Under the pieces are notes generated by a model. It was given only the letters and a program-made list of their open reading frames with translations. It was not told where the DNA came from and did no database searches. From Chaetorhynchus papuensis (Eukaryota > Chordata > Aves > Passeriformes > Rhipiduridae): DNA of 64,000 bases. Location: contig VWYX01001295.1 of the NCBI GenBank assembly GCA_013396525.1, forward strand, positions 1-64,000, in the 5' to 3' direction. Below are positions 21,590 to 34,000 of this stretch, piece after piece (the first letter of the stretch is position 1; the number at the start of each line of letters is the position of its first letter). A program made the translations under genes and the position numbers.

Positions 21590-21970
21590 TGAAGAATTTC
21601 TTCCTAATATCTAATCTAAACCCACCCTCTGTCAGTTAAAAACCACTCCCCCTTGTTTTATCACTACCCGTTCTTGTAAAAAGTCCCTCTCCAGCTTTCC
21701 TGTAGGCCCCCTTCAGGTACTGGAAGGAGCTGTAAGGTCTCCCTAGAACTTTCTCTTCTCCAGGCTGAACAGCCCCAGCTCTCCCAGCCTGTCGGCAGGA
21801 GAGGTGCTGCAGCACTCTGAGCATATGGCCTCCTCTGGACTTGCTCAAGCAGGTCCATGGGCTTCATATGTCACGAGCCCCAGCTCTGGATGCAGCACTG
21901 CACCCACCAGAGCAGAGCAGGAGGATCACCTCCTTTGAGCTGCTGGCCATGCTTCTTGTGATGGGGGACA
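21590..21970 (-). mobile_element. CR1 LINE fragment, antisense
   Basis: The plus strand shows the reverse complement of CR1 3' sequence. It includes the block CTTCTCCAGGCTGAACAGCC followed by CCCAGCTCTCCCAGCCTGTC, and ATATGGCCTCCTCTGGACTTGCTC, all typical of bird CR1 copies. Both ends are truncated. Confidence 0.85.
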
Positions 21971-23954
21971 AGAAGACCAGGTGGGTGAGACAAGTAACGT
22001 ATGTGAACAGGCAGCAGCCACCAAGATCTTGTGACACTGTGCAGCTGGCATGAGCAGCCTTCAAAGAGCAACATACCAGACCATGTTGTTCTTCTATTCC
22101 TCCACAGACAGGTAAGCTTCAGATTTAAACAGCTGAATTTAAAAACACCTGTATGTGTGTGGCTGTGTGTATCTAATTTCACTGGTGAAGCTGTGAGACA
22201 GGCTGTGTTTTAAGTTGCATAACAATTCCGTAAGATGCTTTGGAAACCCTTTCAGTGTGTCTCTGGAAGTCCCCAGTTTGTCTAAGCCATCTGCTCCTGC
22301 ACTCTCAAGCCTGAGTAAATGTGGCACATGTACGCTCTTAAGGAAACCTTGGGACGGACTGAGGAGTCTTAGATCAGGTTTAATAGGTGCTGCATGCATT
22401 AACATGCAGAACCTCAGCTGTAAAGGTGTAATTCCTTGCAATTTTACACATTTCAGTTAGAGAATCAGTGTAATACATGCTAGGTATAACTTATGCTGCC
22501 TTTTTTGTTACAGAAATACAACCAGCAATGCTTTTATGAAAAGGCTGATCTAGTTTCTGCAACAAAGCAATTACAGTTTTGTAAAGCCTAAAAAAAGCCC
22601 CCATGGAACTTCAGCGACAAACCTCAATCCATCCTTTTAAGTGAAGAAACTTTTCTGTTGGCCATTTAAAAGGAGTAGAGATAAGTGCATTAAGCGTCTA
22701 AGTCATAACCAGTCGGCTGCCAACCCTTTACAGACCACAGGGACCTGCAGGGATCCCAGTTGTAGTCTCCACTTGAAAGCAGTAACAACGAATGGAGGAA
22801 GAAAAATGGGCACAAGGCAAGCCATACTTCCATCAGCCCTCTGATTGCAGCTCAGCAGGGAGGAACATTTCGGATGCTGTGTCCTCATGCTCTTCAGCCA
22901 GCCCGTGGGAGAGCTGCACTTATTCAGGCACTGCAGCTACCTAGCTGCTCCCTGGAGAAAAAGGGATGGGGCAGGTTCACAGGGCTGAAGGGAAGCCTCA
23001 CTTCCAGGGTGTCCACTTCACTACTTTGCCAAAGCACTGAAGTCAGTTAAGAATAAGATGAATCAGAACATCCAGCCAAGACTAAAATTATGACTTGGTT
23101 TTTTAAAGGAAAAATATTTGACAGACAATACAATACATATAGGATCATGTGATTACACAGGAATACTGAATCTGAGTGACCTGTAAGGAAGAGTTCCTGT
23201 CTCCTGGTGTTGTTCTGAGGCTGTGTGAGAAATTTTGCTATGAAGATGAAGAAATAATCTAAAGTGATTGTGTCACCTCAGTATGCACCATATGCCAGCC
23301 AAGGCACATGATTTGCACCTGTGCTAACACCCATCCCACTCAAGCTCAAGTATAAAGCACTGGCTTAACCCCACATTCACACTTCACCTACTGACCCCAG
23401 CTAACTAAACAGGATACATAAATCAGGCAGTTCAGTTGCTTGTGATTGTCTGTTGAGATGCTCAGGAAAACCGGAATTTTTGTTTAGAGTGTTCATGCAC
23501 ACTTTGCAGCAGGCACTAGTGGTACAGGTTTTGGAGTCAAAGGAACACTTGTCATTCATTGCTTTTAAGAGAACTTTGAGCAGAAATAGAGACAAGAATG
23601 TACACATTAAAATAGTAACTACTGATGCTCTTGGCATTCACACCCAACTTAGTATGTATAAAAAAATAATACTAAAAAAATTAAATTAAACAGCTTCCCT
23701 GGGAAAAAAATAAATGCTGCATTTGCCATTAAATTCTTATTTTTAAAAAAACCCCCTATTATATTGAAGTTTCAGGGTAAAAATCTGTATTTAAGTTTAC
23801 CCTTCATGCACAGAAACAGCTCTAGGACTACTGAGCACTGAGACAGTTCAGAATTATATGGGCAGCAGGTGGTCTTTGAAGTGTAACTACTTCATATCCC
23901 AGTTTTATCCCATGAACTGTGTGTCTCATCTTTCCCACCATCCGATTCTGAAGC
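21971..23954. other. Intergenic and TRMT10A 3' flank
   Basis: No recognised gene or repeat. The TRMT10A 3' UTR must lie in its right part, but no canonical AATAAA or ATTAAA on the minus strand was found close to the stop. Variant hexamers occur near 23760-23795. Confidence 0.5.
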
Positions 23955-24121
23955 CTAGTTGCTGTCCGAGTCATTGTCTTCATCTTCTTTTCCAGACAGA
24001 GCATGTTTGGACGAATCATTGGCTTCTCCCAAAGGAACAGCCCCTTTCCTCTGTGGCAGGACACTGAAAAAGGCCTCCTTCCAGTCTCTCTTCTCCAGGT
24101 ATGCAAGGATGATCTCAAACA
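23955..24121 (-). CDS. TRMT10A: TRMT10A last coding exon (residues 263-317 and stop)
   Basis: Encodes VFEIILAYLEKRDWKEAFF then SVLPQRKGAVP and an acidic serine-rich tail to a TAG stop. The tail is shorter than in human. Confidence 0.95.
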
Positions 24122-27100
24122 CTGCAACATCAAAAAAGCCCATCAGCTCTGTTACAGGGAGCTAAGTGAATTGCTGATAGCAACACAACCCTAAATCCAT
24201 CTTTACAGAGGTTTATGTGCATTCTCTTGTGGCACCTTCAGAGCAGAGCTGATGAAGTGCAGGCAGGAACAGACAGGGCAGTTCTGCTACTGCTGCAGCC
24301 TGAAGCCAAGCACACTCTGAGTCTCCAGCTGCATGACAGTGATTCTCTCGGGGACTGAGAGAAAGGTCCCCCCAATACTCAGTCTCACCAGTGCCTTCTG
24401 TACAGGCACCCATGCTTCCACATGTTTGACAGGAATCCTGCTGTGGATGCACTTTAACAAAGATTTTTACCCCTCCTATAATTAGCTCTTTCTTTCTGTA
24501 TAAAGCAACAGTTAAAGACCCAATTTTAGAAACATGTAAAATCTTACAAATACGTAGGGTTTGATAATTTTTAAGTCCTGTGACATACTATATTCTCTTC
24601 CATGCTTAAATAATCGTTACTATCATGCAAATACCAACCTCATTAATCAACAGCACTTGAAGGAAAAAAGTTATCATTAAGCAATGTATTACATAAAAAA
24701 ATAAACTTGAAGTAAAGCAAGGTAAGATAAACTAAAGAATGTGCAGTGGGGCACATTGTGGGGAATAAAGACTTCAACACCATGTCAAAAATTTTCATGA
24801 AGGTGTGAGTAGGCTCCATTTTGAACTATTTTTGTTTAATGACACTGAAAGACAATCTAATGATAAAACTGAAAGTTTAAAAGGAGTGGATTCAACATTT
24901 GGTTGAGCAATTGAATACTTCAATCACAACCAGGAAATCAGGTAAAAATACAGTTATGAAAGCTCAGCAGCTGGAGTACTGCTGATACCAACTGAGGAGA
25001 GTCTACAGGTACTGAGGCAGTTACTGCTGAACAAAGGTGTCCAGAGAGGTGAAAACATCACTAACATCCATCCTCCCTTGGCATACAATACGTAAAGTAC
25101 AATAAAATACAATGTTGGATAGTTTACCACATTTTACTCACTTAAAATAAGCCTGGAAACAAGACCAGGATGGTAAGAAAGCCAGAAGTAATCCTCAGAC
25201 AAGCCAACAGGATACGATGTGCACTTCTAAACAGCTTAGACACCATCATTTACATTTAACCATATCTATAATATTTAAAGGTCAGGGCAGTTTGTGTATT
25301 CTGAAGGCAACTAAATTCAAGAAATATCAACATAATAAACCAAGGTTTAGCTATGTGCAGTGCAGAGGGTTTGAACTGTGACTATCACAGGTATATTCTA
25401 AAATAATGTAATTATTTTATGATTTAGAACTCACCGTGATTGACAGCTAACACTTTCCGACTGTTCATTTTGACAAAGTTTCCAAGTGGGAGCTGTGCAT
25501 GACCAATTCCCTGCTCTACAGCTTTTTTATAAGTAATTCCCTGGGAAAAAGACACCAAAACAAGTGGATTGAGAATCACCATTTCAGATCAGCTCATATA
25601 GATTTACTATGAGTATCATTTTCTGGCAGGAGTTTCACCTGTGCTGCCATGATGTCGCTTCAGAAGTTGGTTACAAAAAGAAACTTACCCTGGTTAGACA
25701 GTACCTGCCTCAAGGGCTACAACCTCTGGAAAACTCACTACTATCTATATATGTCACACTGTGACCTGTGGTCAAAAGGACTGTAAATGAAACCTGTTCA
25801 CACAGCTGCAGCTCTGGAACCACCAGGCATAGCCTGTTTTAAAGGTGAGCTTATGTTAAAGTACAAAGTTATTCAGGTTGTCGTCACACAGTATTTTTTC
25901 AGAGGAAGAGTAAAGGCTAAAAAAAACTCTGGAACACAAGCCATTGCTACCACCACAGGCTTTTTTCACATTTCTTCAATGTTTTTTGGAATTCTTTTTT
26001 GAAGAAGTTTTCTCGTTATTATTTAAGTTAGTTTACACATGAACAGCAAATATGTCAAAAAAGGTGCCAAAAAAAAAAGAGTTGCAAAGAAACAGATGGA
26101 CAGTTTACCTTGTGGTGATTGTGATCCACCAGTCCTCCAATCACATAGGCTTTCTTCTCATCAAGCTCTCTGAGAATGTCTGGGGAGTCTGAGGTAAGAT
26201 ATACTAGGTCTTCTTTCTTTATTAGCTCACTATAGTGCTCTGTTCTAATTTGGATATCCTCAAAAAAAGGTAGTTAAAAGAAGTTACATTCAACTGATGA
26301 ATTGCTGACCAAGCTTTACAGACCCAAGATGGGACTGGCAAAAATAAATCCAATAGCATGCGGTCATTCCACATTCCTCCTTCATGTTCAAATACACAGC
26401 ACAGTGCAGATTAATTTTCTGCATAAACAATCCCATCCCTATAGGACTGACTTGTAAAAATCAACAGGAGATTTTCTGAAACCCCAAAAGAACTTCACAA
26501 ATCCTTAAGTTCTTGTGATTCCCTTCAAACATTACCATATTTCTCCTATGGATCCAAATAATTTTCAAGTCCTCTAAAAAAAAGTGAATCCAGAAGCAAA
26601 TGCTTAGTTTAACATTAATTGTTCAGTAAGAGAGGTTTATGCTATGCTCTCATGAAGCAGCTATTGCACAAGAACTACTGAAAACAGGACTGCTTTTATA
26701 TATTCTAAATACTCTTCCTTTGAAGTTGTTGGAATAGTGGCTTAATAGGGAGTCACAAGGAAAACCAACATGAGTTTGACCGTGAGAGAAGCTACTTCTC
26801 TCAAGAACATTTTAGTGCTGAGGCAACGTGATGGAAGTGAAGGTGCACATGAGAGAATCACATCATGACTTGAAAGTCTTATTTTGGACAAGAAAAAAGA
26901 GCACTGTCAAGGCAGACAACTGCTGGAACTGCCTAAATCAAGGAGTCCTGCTTAGTCTATCAAGCATGGAATTTGTTCAATAAAAACAAGTGAAAATAGA
27001 TCTGTGTGTAGTTTTTCAAACCAAAATCAAATCCAGATTCAAGAGAAGCAGTCTTTGGCTTATTTAAGTTAAATCAATTAAAAGGACAAAAAGCCACACT

Positions 27101-29653
27101 TTTTCAAATATGCTATTGCTCTCATGTATTAGAAAAATCCGGGTGGAAAAAAAATCATGTTCTTCACAACTAACAATATAGTTAACAACTACAATCAAAA
27201 CTTTAAATTTTTACAGAAACACTCAATTATTCACCTTCCAATTCACCCATCCTTTGTCATTTTCGTTCATGTTGGTCTTCAACTGTCCCCCATGGCTGGT
27301 CAAGTAAAACTTCGAACAGAACAAACAAGAGGTACAAAATACAGAAATGTTAACTTTCCACAATCCGTTTCCTCCTTTGCTACTCTTAACTGTCAGCTAA
27401 AACTCTTAATATTTTTTCGATGGAAGCAGTACTAGGGACCATATTCATATAGTTAGTGATACATTTAAAAGACAAATTTGCACTTAGAGTGACCTTTTTT
27501 TTAAAAATCTGCCACAGATAAAACTGAGAGTATCAACAGTATCTTAGTGGCACGCCTGGGTCTGGCACTTTTCATCTGCATGCACATACTGTTCCATATA
27601 CAGGGGTATATTTATAATGTGGGTGTTACAACAGAAGTCATTTTCTTATGGAAGAGGCAGCCTAAATATTTGTTTTCCTACTAGAGTTCTCATGTTTGGT
27701 ACTTGGCAACAGTCAGTGTTCAGTTTGTTCAAACATACCTGCACAGGATGAAATGCCTTGCGGTTTTCTGCATAACATCTCTGAATCTGCTTGTGGAGCT
27801 TCTTAACATCCTGTACACAACACAATTTGGTTTTACTCAATCCTTCATTACAGACCATCACTAAATGCTTTATCATGAGCCAGTCAGAAGCTAAAGAGAG
27901 AAGAATGAAGCTTTTAACTGGCAAAAGTGACTACTCAGAGAGTGTGGGCATCAGATCCTGAGAGAAAAAACACCCACTGTGAAGGGATTATGCTGGAGAC
28001 ACACACATCTTCCACACAAGTCTACTTAGACACCTCTATGTATGTGCTTGATTTGCATTATACTAGGAAAAAAAAAACATCACAGGGATTTAATTAACAT
28101 ACAGAATTATCTGAGGATTCAAGCAGGTTTATCACTGTGACAATACTCAGTCTTTAACCCATGGGAAATTCCTGAGAATATACAGTTTATATTTAAGAAA
28201 ATTAAATATGCCTAGTCAATCTGAAGTTTCTTTTACCTTTAACACCATCAGGTCATCAAAGCTGCAGTCCACAATGAGGCGAAGCGTGCTAGGAACAACT
28301 TCCCTGCGCATGCACTTTCTGTCATTCCCCTCATTACTGGAATCCAATTTTGACTGACGTTCTAGTTTTCTCTTCTGGCGTTTTTCTTTTCGTTTCTGCC
28401 TAAGTAAACAAACAAATCAATCCTCAAAAAGTGCTGCCAAGTCTGCTGAGGTAACCATGTTATGCACGCAGATGCAGACTTCTAGGGCCAAAGTGGTTGT
28501 CCTGTGGCTGTGATAGTTTAAACTCAGCCTGTTGGCTGCATTTGTGCTACACTGAGACCAGCACAAAACACACCCCCATCTTTGTGAAGTCCTGTAAATA
28601 TCTACAAAGAGAGACATTTGACACAAATTCAATTAAATCAGTACTGGGAGTCTCACAGATTTAAGGGTGCTCTGAGTCACGTCTTGTAACGGACCTACTC
28701 AAAAAGATTGACAAAATCACAGTATCAGAATCAGAATGAGAAAGGCAATTTACATCCTGTTTCACTGAACAGTTTTTCAAAAGGCTTCTGAAGAAATTGT
28801 TCCATCCTCCTGTCAGGAGCAGGCAGTTGGGAGATCAAATTTCAGAGACAGCAACAATCACTGTCTTGGGAAGGAGCAGTCAGCTGCAACCTGGCAGTCA
28901 GCAGGATGGGAATAAACCACCATCAATGCATTTGCAGATACACTCTCTCCTAACACAACAAAACAGAAGCTCATCGTCTTTCCAAACTATTCCAGCCGAT
29001 TTTAAGTCAAGGTAACTTGTAGCACAGCACTTCATGTATCAAATGTAGCTGCTTTTATTCAGTGTCTTTTTAAGATTCTCAAGTCTGACAGCACCAAGGA
29101 AAGAGGCGCAGCCCATTCAGAAAGGAACAAGGCCACACGTTTTCTCTCCCTTCCAACAAATCGAAAACATGCACATTTGAATCCCTCCTGACATCCTCTT
29201 CAAGCCGAGGAACAATTCCAGTATGAGGAGGGCATGCTTACCTTTACAGCCTCTTCAAGTGAAGACGAAGTAGCCTGGGGCTACTGCTTTAAACCTGGTG
29301 TGGGAGAAAACTGGTTCAACTGCCTTGATTTGCTGAAGCAATTCACAAACAAATTCTGCTGACAAATTCTGTCGTTACTCTTAGCACTAAACTTTACATG
29401 TGAACCACGGGAAGCTGCTTTGCAAACCATACCTCCGTAGATCTTTCTGTTCTTCCCACTGCTTCTGCTTCAGCAATTTCTTCCTTTGCCTCTTGGACAT
29501 GGACTCGAGACATTCTTCCTTGCCTGAGCCTGCCTCCAGTCTGTCTACTGGATCATCACTTGCCTTCGCCTTTCCTTCCACATCAGGACCTTCAGGGAAC
29601 AGGGTATTTTCCATTGGCGCCTCTGGCCTGTCTGTGGGCGTTTCGGACGACAT
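23955..29653 (-). CDS. TRMT10A: TRMT10A, tRNA (guanine-9-N1) methyltransferase, 7 coding exons, 317 residues
   Basis: A SPOUT-family enzyme that puts a methyl group from S-adenosylmethionine on N1 of guanine 9 in tRNAs, in nucleus and cytosol. Coding exons in transcript order: 29433-29653, 28237-28399, 27739-27810, 27235-27309, 26109-26258, 25435-25540, 23955-24121. All have GT/AG borders; the 954 nt are open throughout. The N-terminal 75 or so residues are acidic, then strongly basic and helical (SKRQRKKLLKQKQWEEQ). The SPOUT domain starts near STLRLIVDCSFDDLM. Family signatures DVKKLHKQIQRCYAEN, YVIGGLVDHNHHK (with the Asp, residue 222, that aligns with the proposed catalytic Asp of yeast Trm10) and LPLGNFVKMNSRKVLAVNH are all present. 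The tail is acidic and ends DNDSDSN, about 20 residues shorter overall than the human protein (339). The start was chosen by the match MSSE to the human start; an in-frame ATG exists 54 nt upstream. Confidence 0.96.
25435..25540 (-). CDS. TRMT10A: TRMT10A coding exon 6 (residues 228-262)
   Basis: Encodes GITYKKAVEQGIGHAQLPL then GNFVKMNSRKVLAVNH, the cofactor-binding knot region of the SPOUT fold. The acceptor is TCCCAG and the donor GTGAGT. Confidence 0.95.
26109..26258 (-). CDS. TRMT10A: TRMT10A coding exon 5 (residues 178-227)
   Basis: 50 codons from DIQIRTEHYSELIKKEDLVY to YVIGGLVDHNHHK, with the conserved Asp of the catalytic region. The donor is GTAAAC; the acceptor TTTGAG follows a T run. 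Confidence 0.95.
27235..27309 (-). CDS. TRMT10A: TRMT10A coding exon 4 (residues 153-177)
   Basis: 25 codons from FYLTSHGGQLKTNM to ENDKGWVNWK between acceptor TTCGAAG and donor GTGAAT. It has no open frame of its own above track length but fits family length and phase exactly. Confidence 0.93.
27739..27810 (-). CDS. TRMT10A: TRMT10A coding exon 3 (residues 129-152)
   Basis: 24 codons, DVKKLHKQIQRCYAENRKAF then HPVQ, nearly identical to mammals. The acceptor is TGTACAG and the donor GTATGT. Confidence 0.95.
28237..28399 (-). CDS. TRMT10A: TRMT10A coding exon 2 (residues 74-128)
   Basis: Begins with QKRKEKRQKRKLERQ, continuing the basic helix, and ends with STLRLIVDCSFDDLMVLK at the start of the SPOUT domain. 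The acceptor is TACTTAG and the donor GTAAAA. Confidence 0.94.
29433..29653 (-). CDS. TRMT10A: TRMT10A coding exon 1 (residues 1-73)
   Basis: Encodes the poorly conserved acidic N-terminus and the conserved basic SKRQRKKLLKQKQWEEQKDLR. The donor is GTATGG in phase 2. The exon extends as 5' UTR to an acceptor near 29736. Confidence 0.9.
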
Positions 29654-29736
29654 TGGCTTTTGGCCAGATTTTCTGACTTGTTTCTCAGCACATGCCAGAT
29701 ATTTCATTAAAAACAAGTTTTCTGCTGTCCAATTCT

Positions 29737-30639
29737 CTAGGAAAACAAATTGATATGAGTGTCATTAAGAAGAAACTCGAATAAAACAAATACCACTCAA
29801 TGCCTACTATAAGCCTGAATAAAGAATAATAGTACGAGAAGGCCTTTTTTTGTTTAAAGCCTCTGCAAACGGTAACGTAGAAAATACCAGAGAGAGTATA
29901 ACCTATATTCTGACAGTCTAAAACTATGCCTGCTAGATCTACAGGTATTGAATAGTTTCTAATTAAAAACTTCATGAAAGAACAACAGCATAAAAGTAGG
30001 GAATCACACTGAATCAAATGTAACAGAAAAAAAAAAAGCATTAGCAGTGTATGCACACAAACATAAAAAATCAAAGAGATACCATGTGATATAACTATGG
30101 CAGCCTGTTTGAGAAATGTAATTTTAAAGTCACTAAAGCCATTTGGGGGAAAAAAAAAGAAGTGTGAACGAGCTGTACTCCTTCAAAATTAGTTTTTATT
30201 TCTTCTATAAACAGGAAACACTGGGCAGTGTCAGTGGACAAACACAAGTAAAAGGATGAACAAATTAAACTGTTAGTCAGCAAAACACTCTCAATTCAGA
30301 TCAATTACAATTATAACCTCTTCTTTCCAATGGCAAGCACAATTTTTCCACACTAGCAGCTCCTCTGTGCTCGACACCCACACAATTCCCCAAAGACAAC
30401 TTCACCGGAGAACACTGCATCTACAACACGCACGCAACAGCAACCCCCTGGCTTCCTGCAGTGATAGGAGAGACAGGAAACCCACAGGACACACGAAAAC
30501 CAGCGGACGTTTTGCTGGCACATCCCGAATTCCCTGTCTGAGGGTGTTCATACACCGAGCCCTGCGCGCACACCCGCCTGCGTATATACAGGCTCACAGA
30601 CATTATATATATAGGCACGCACACGTGTATCTCCACACG
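29737..30639. other. TRMT10A 5' intron region, unassigned
   Basis: Between the acceptor of the first coding exon and the CpG island. It is AT-rich to about 30360, with no recognised feature. Confidence 0.5.
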
Positions 30640-30903
30640 GACACGCCATATGCCCCTCATGCTTGCACAGGGCCGGCCGCAGGCACGAGGGCCGTGTCCC
30701 GCCCCGGAGGGCCGTGTCCCGCCCCGCAGGCGGCGGCCGGGCGCGGTGCGGGGCCGGGCTGCGCGGGCCCCTGGGCGCCGCCATGTTCCCCCCCGCCCCC
30801 GAGGGGCCGCAACGTACCCGCGAGCCGCCCCGCGCGCACGGCCGGCGTGGGAGGGGGCGGGGCCGCGCCACGCGCAGGCGCGCGGGACAGCCGGGCGGCG
30901 GCC
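30640..30903. promoter_or_regulatory. CpG island, likely TRMT10A promoter and first exon
   Basis: An abrupt change to very GC-rich sequence with dense CpG (for example GGGGCCGGGCTGCGCGGGCC near 30750) in an otherwise AT-rich window. It lies 5' of TRMT10A, so it is the expected housekeeping promoter. It is cut by the gap at 30904, which may hide part of the transcription start region. Confidence 0.8.
30687..30726. repeat. 20-bp tandem duplication
   Basis: The 20-bp unit AGGGCCGTGTCCCGCCCCGG-like occurs twice back to back (30687-30706 and 30707-30726) within the CpG island. Confidence 0.75.
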
Positions 30904-31009
30904 NNNNNNNNNNNNNNNNNNNNNNNNNNNNNNNNNNNNNNNNNNNNNNNNNNNNNNNNNNNNNNNNNNNNNNNNNNNNNNNNNNNNNNNNNNNNNNNNN
31001 NNNNNNNNN
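30904..31009. other. Assembly gap (106 N)
   Basis: A run of N at the edge of the CpG island, a place where GC-rich sequence commonly fails to assemble. Confidence 1.
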
Positions 31010-34000
31010 AAGGAAGAAAAGCTTATTTTTATCTAATGGTTCTGATGGCACCGCTGAGTTCACGCAGGGGCCAGCGAAGTATTTTTAACTGGTGGCATTC
31101 CTCAGGGCGGATTTGTAGCTGCAGAGGTCCCTCGGCAGTGCTGGGCTCCCTCCGCCCCCTCAAGAGAGGTACGCGCCTTCGTGCTTCCTATTTTTAAAGG
31201 CCACCGACAATTAGCTTTTTAAACTCCGGTGTCAATACCCAGCGAAGGGCAACTTCTTTCGCCGCCAGATAACTTCCATGAAAGAATGCTGCCCTATTGC
31301 AGGAGTCGGTTCTGGAGACTGGGATTATATTCTATGGGAACAATGTATTTTGGGCAGCCTGAATATGTAGATGCCTGTTTGCCCCTGGTTAACGAGGCAC
31401 ACAAAGTTAGCAAACACACGAGCGTGCGCTACCATAATCCCCTTTTCATGTGCATCAGTGTTTATCTCAGGTTTCATTGGTGCCAGATATACACACTTGT
31501 ACAGTTTTAGTGCTGGTTTCAGGTTCACTACAGCTGTGTTGCACTCACAAAACTGTAGGGTGTCACTATAGTGAGACACTGACCTTTCAACTGCTGTTGG
31601 AATTTAATATTTGCTGTAGTATTTGATCTAATTTGTGATTCCGATTCAGTGCATTACTTCAAAAATAGCTAGATTTGCATTTGCTGGGATCTATTTAAAA
31701 CCTCACTCATGTTACTATTCATATCTAGCTTGACACGCCAGCATCACACAAGTCCAAATGCTCCAGTCTCCCTGTGGAGAATCCTTTGGTGTTTTTTGGT
31801 CACTGAAAGGCAGCAGATAAGTTACCAATAGAAGCCCATTTTTTAAAAAAAGCAAAAGACATCTGACAAAGTCACATAATATTCAGATGTGTTTTCTCCT
31901 AGAATGAAAAAACTGCTCACGCAGTTTGTTTTTCTCACAGTGCACTCTGCAAAGCGTCAGTATTGCTCATCCAGACCCCTGTGTCCTCAGAAACCGACGC
32001 AGGGTAATGCAATGTTTTCTGAAGTTTGCCAAGTGCCAAGCAGTGACAAAGCAAAATGAAGACCTGAGCAGTTGCAAATATTGAGAAAGAGCTGTCTGAA
32101 TTTCATTATTTTGATAGAGACTTAACACAACTTTATCGTGAAGATGCTGATCCAAATGGTGAGTCACCCCCACCCCCTCCCCCAGCAACAGTAAGAACTA
32201 AATACTCCACAGTTTAAAGCTGTGGCTCAAAAGGCAGAGTATGGAGAAGAAAAAAGATACTCAGGGGAGGCTCAGGTGTGGACAATGACATTACTCCCTG
32301 TGGGCTGGGCACGGCTGTAGCAGTCTTGAGGAGGGCTTAGGGTGAAAATCTGCTTTGGCCAGTGGCTTGGATGGGCATCTCTAACCCCCTGCCCCCTGTG
32401 GCAGAAACAGGGGGGTCTTAATTCACCCAGACACTGGGAGCTGGGGGCACACGGGCACCAGCTGAAGGGCGAAGATGCGCTTGGATACTTTGGTGCTCAC
32501 ATCTGAAGGTTCGAGTTGAAAAGCAAGATCTTCATCCTGTTGCTTGAGAAGAGAAAGCAGAAAGAAACATTTTGTTGACTTCAGAACATGGGAGGAAATC
32601 TCACTAGTTTTATTAGGCTGTATAAAGATATGAGCCCTATAGTTTGGACTCTGGAAAATGTGCAGCAGCAGGAATACTTTGACCCTAGTCCATATGCCAG
32701 CATGGCGTGAAGCATCCATGAGGGGCTGGTCCTGCAACCTCTGCGTGGTGTGGACTTTGGTGGGCACAGTGCTGGTTTCACTGGTGTAATCTGACTGAAA
32801 GGAAGTCACTGCTGATTAACTCTGGCCGTAACTGAGGTGAGGCTCAGGCCCTCTGTTTCTAAGATCTCTGAAGAGCACAGCAGGTGTGTGTTATAGGTAT
32901 GCCTATGGGTGTATCAATGTGTGTGCACGTGGAAATGTATGTACAAAATTTCTTTACATGGCAATTACATCCTTAGTTCTGTAATTGGCTCTGCTACAGT
33001 GGTGTCCAAAGAGAGATGTGGATTTACATCAGCACAGGGGATCTGGCCAGGGATATTCTAAGGGAGGCCTTTAAAAAAAACAAAAACCTTTGTTTGAAGG
33101 AAGAAATAAATTTCTTGTGTCCCAAGAGCATATAAAGAGGACGATTGCTCTTGTCCAGGTTTCAGACCAAGATCAACTCCCCCTTCTGAGTAAAGCGTCA
33201 GTGCTGCTTTTCCAAAGTGGGATCCGTATCTCTGGTCTTTCTCTAGACAGAATTGGTTTTGCACCAAGATAGTGTCCTTATTTTTTTTCAAAACAGCACA
33301 GAAAGCCTGGCAAGCTCCTTGTTTACTAAATGCAGAAAAAGGAGTCCTCTCCCTCGGACCCTAGAAGTCGGGAGCATGTCACAACCTGTGCTGGGAAGGC
33401 AGCCTAACCAACCACAGAAGGGGAAGAAGCAATAGCAGACCCCTGGGGTTTCCTAATCTCCTCCCTCCCACGTGTGCACACACACAAACAGAACACAGGA
33501 AGAGGCCCAGGGGGAGCTTCCACTAGGTGCAGATGAACATGGGGGCGAAGCAGTGGCACGGGCCTGTCGTTTCCCACTGCTGGGCAATGATTGACATCCA
33601 CAGTTTTTGACTTCTCTTTTACCACTAGAAAACGGAGGAGGCATTTATACCACTCAAGGTGAAGGCTGTTCTCACTTTACCATCCCTTACAGAGGATATG
33701 GTGGCAGAATTGGCCTGGGAGCATGTAAATGCAGCCTGGGGTGGCACTTGCTGGGTTGGGGTGTTAGTAGATTGCAGTCACGTGAAAGCAACCTGTGGAA
33801 GTGGAGTGGAAGACTGTGGTGATGGCTCACTTGTGTGTTTCCTTTACAAGCAGGAGTAGATCCTCCCTCCTCACAGAGCTGGGAAGGCTTTGTGTGCTGG
33901 GGGAGAGGCATGCAGCCTCGCAGGCTGTGTGCCAGGGTGTGCCAAGAAACACGAGGGGTTGGCCTGCTGCCCCACTGACACCTGAGGGACAGCCGAAGGA

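Noticed and set aside
28417..28632. 71-codon frame in the TRMT10A intron
   Set aside because: The intron has a confirmed exon on each side joined in phase, and the product has no recognised domain.
30367..31197. A 276-codon open frame across the CpG island
   Set aside because: It spans the N gap and owes its length to GC-rich DNA and unknown bases; no domain or splice evidence.
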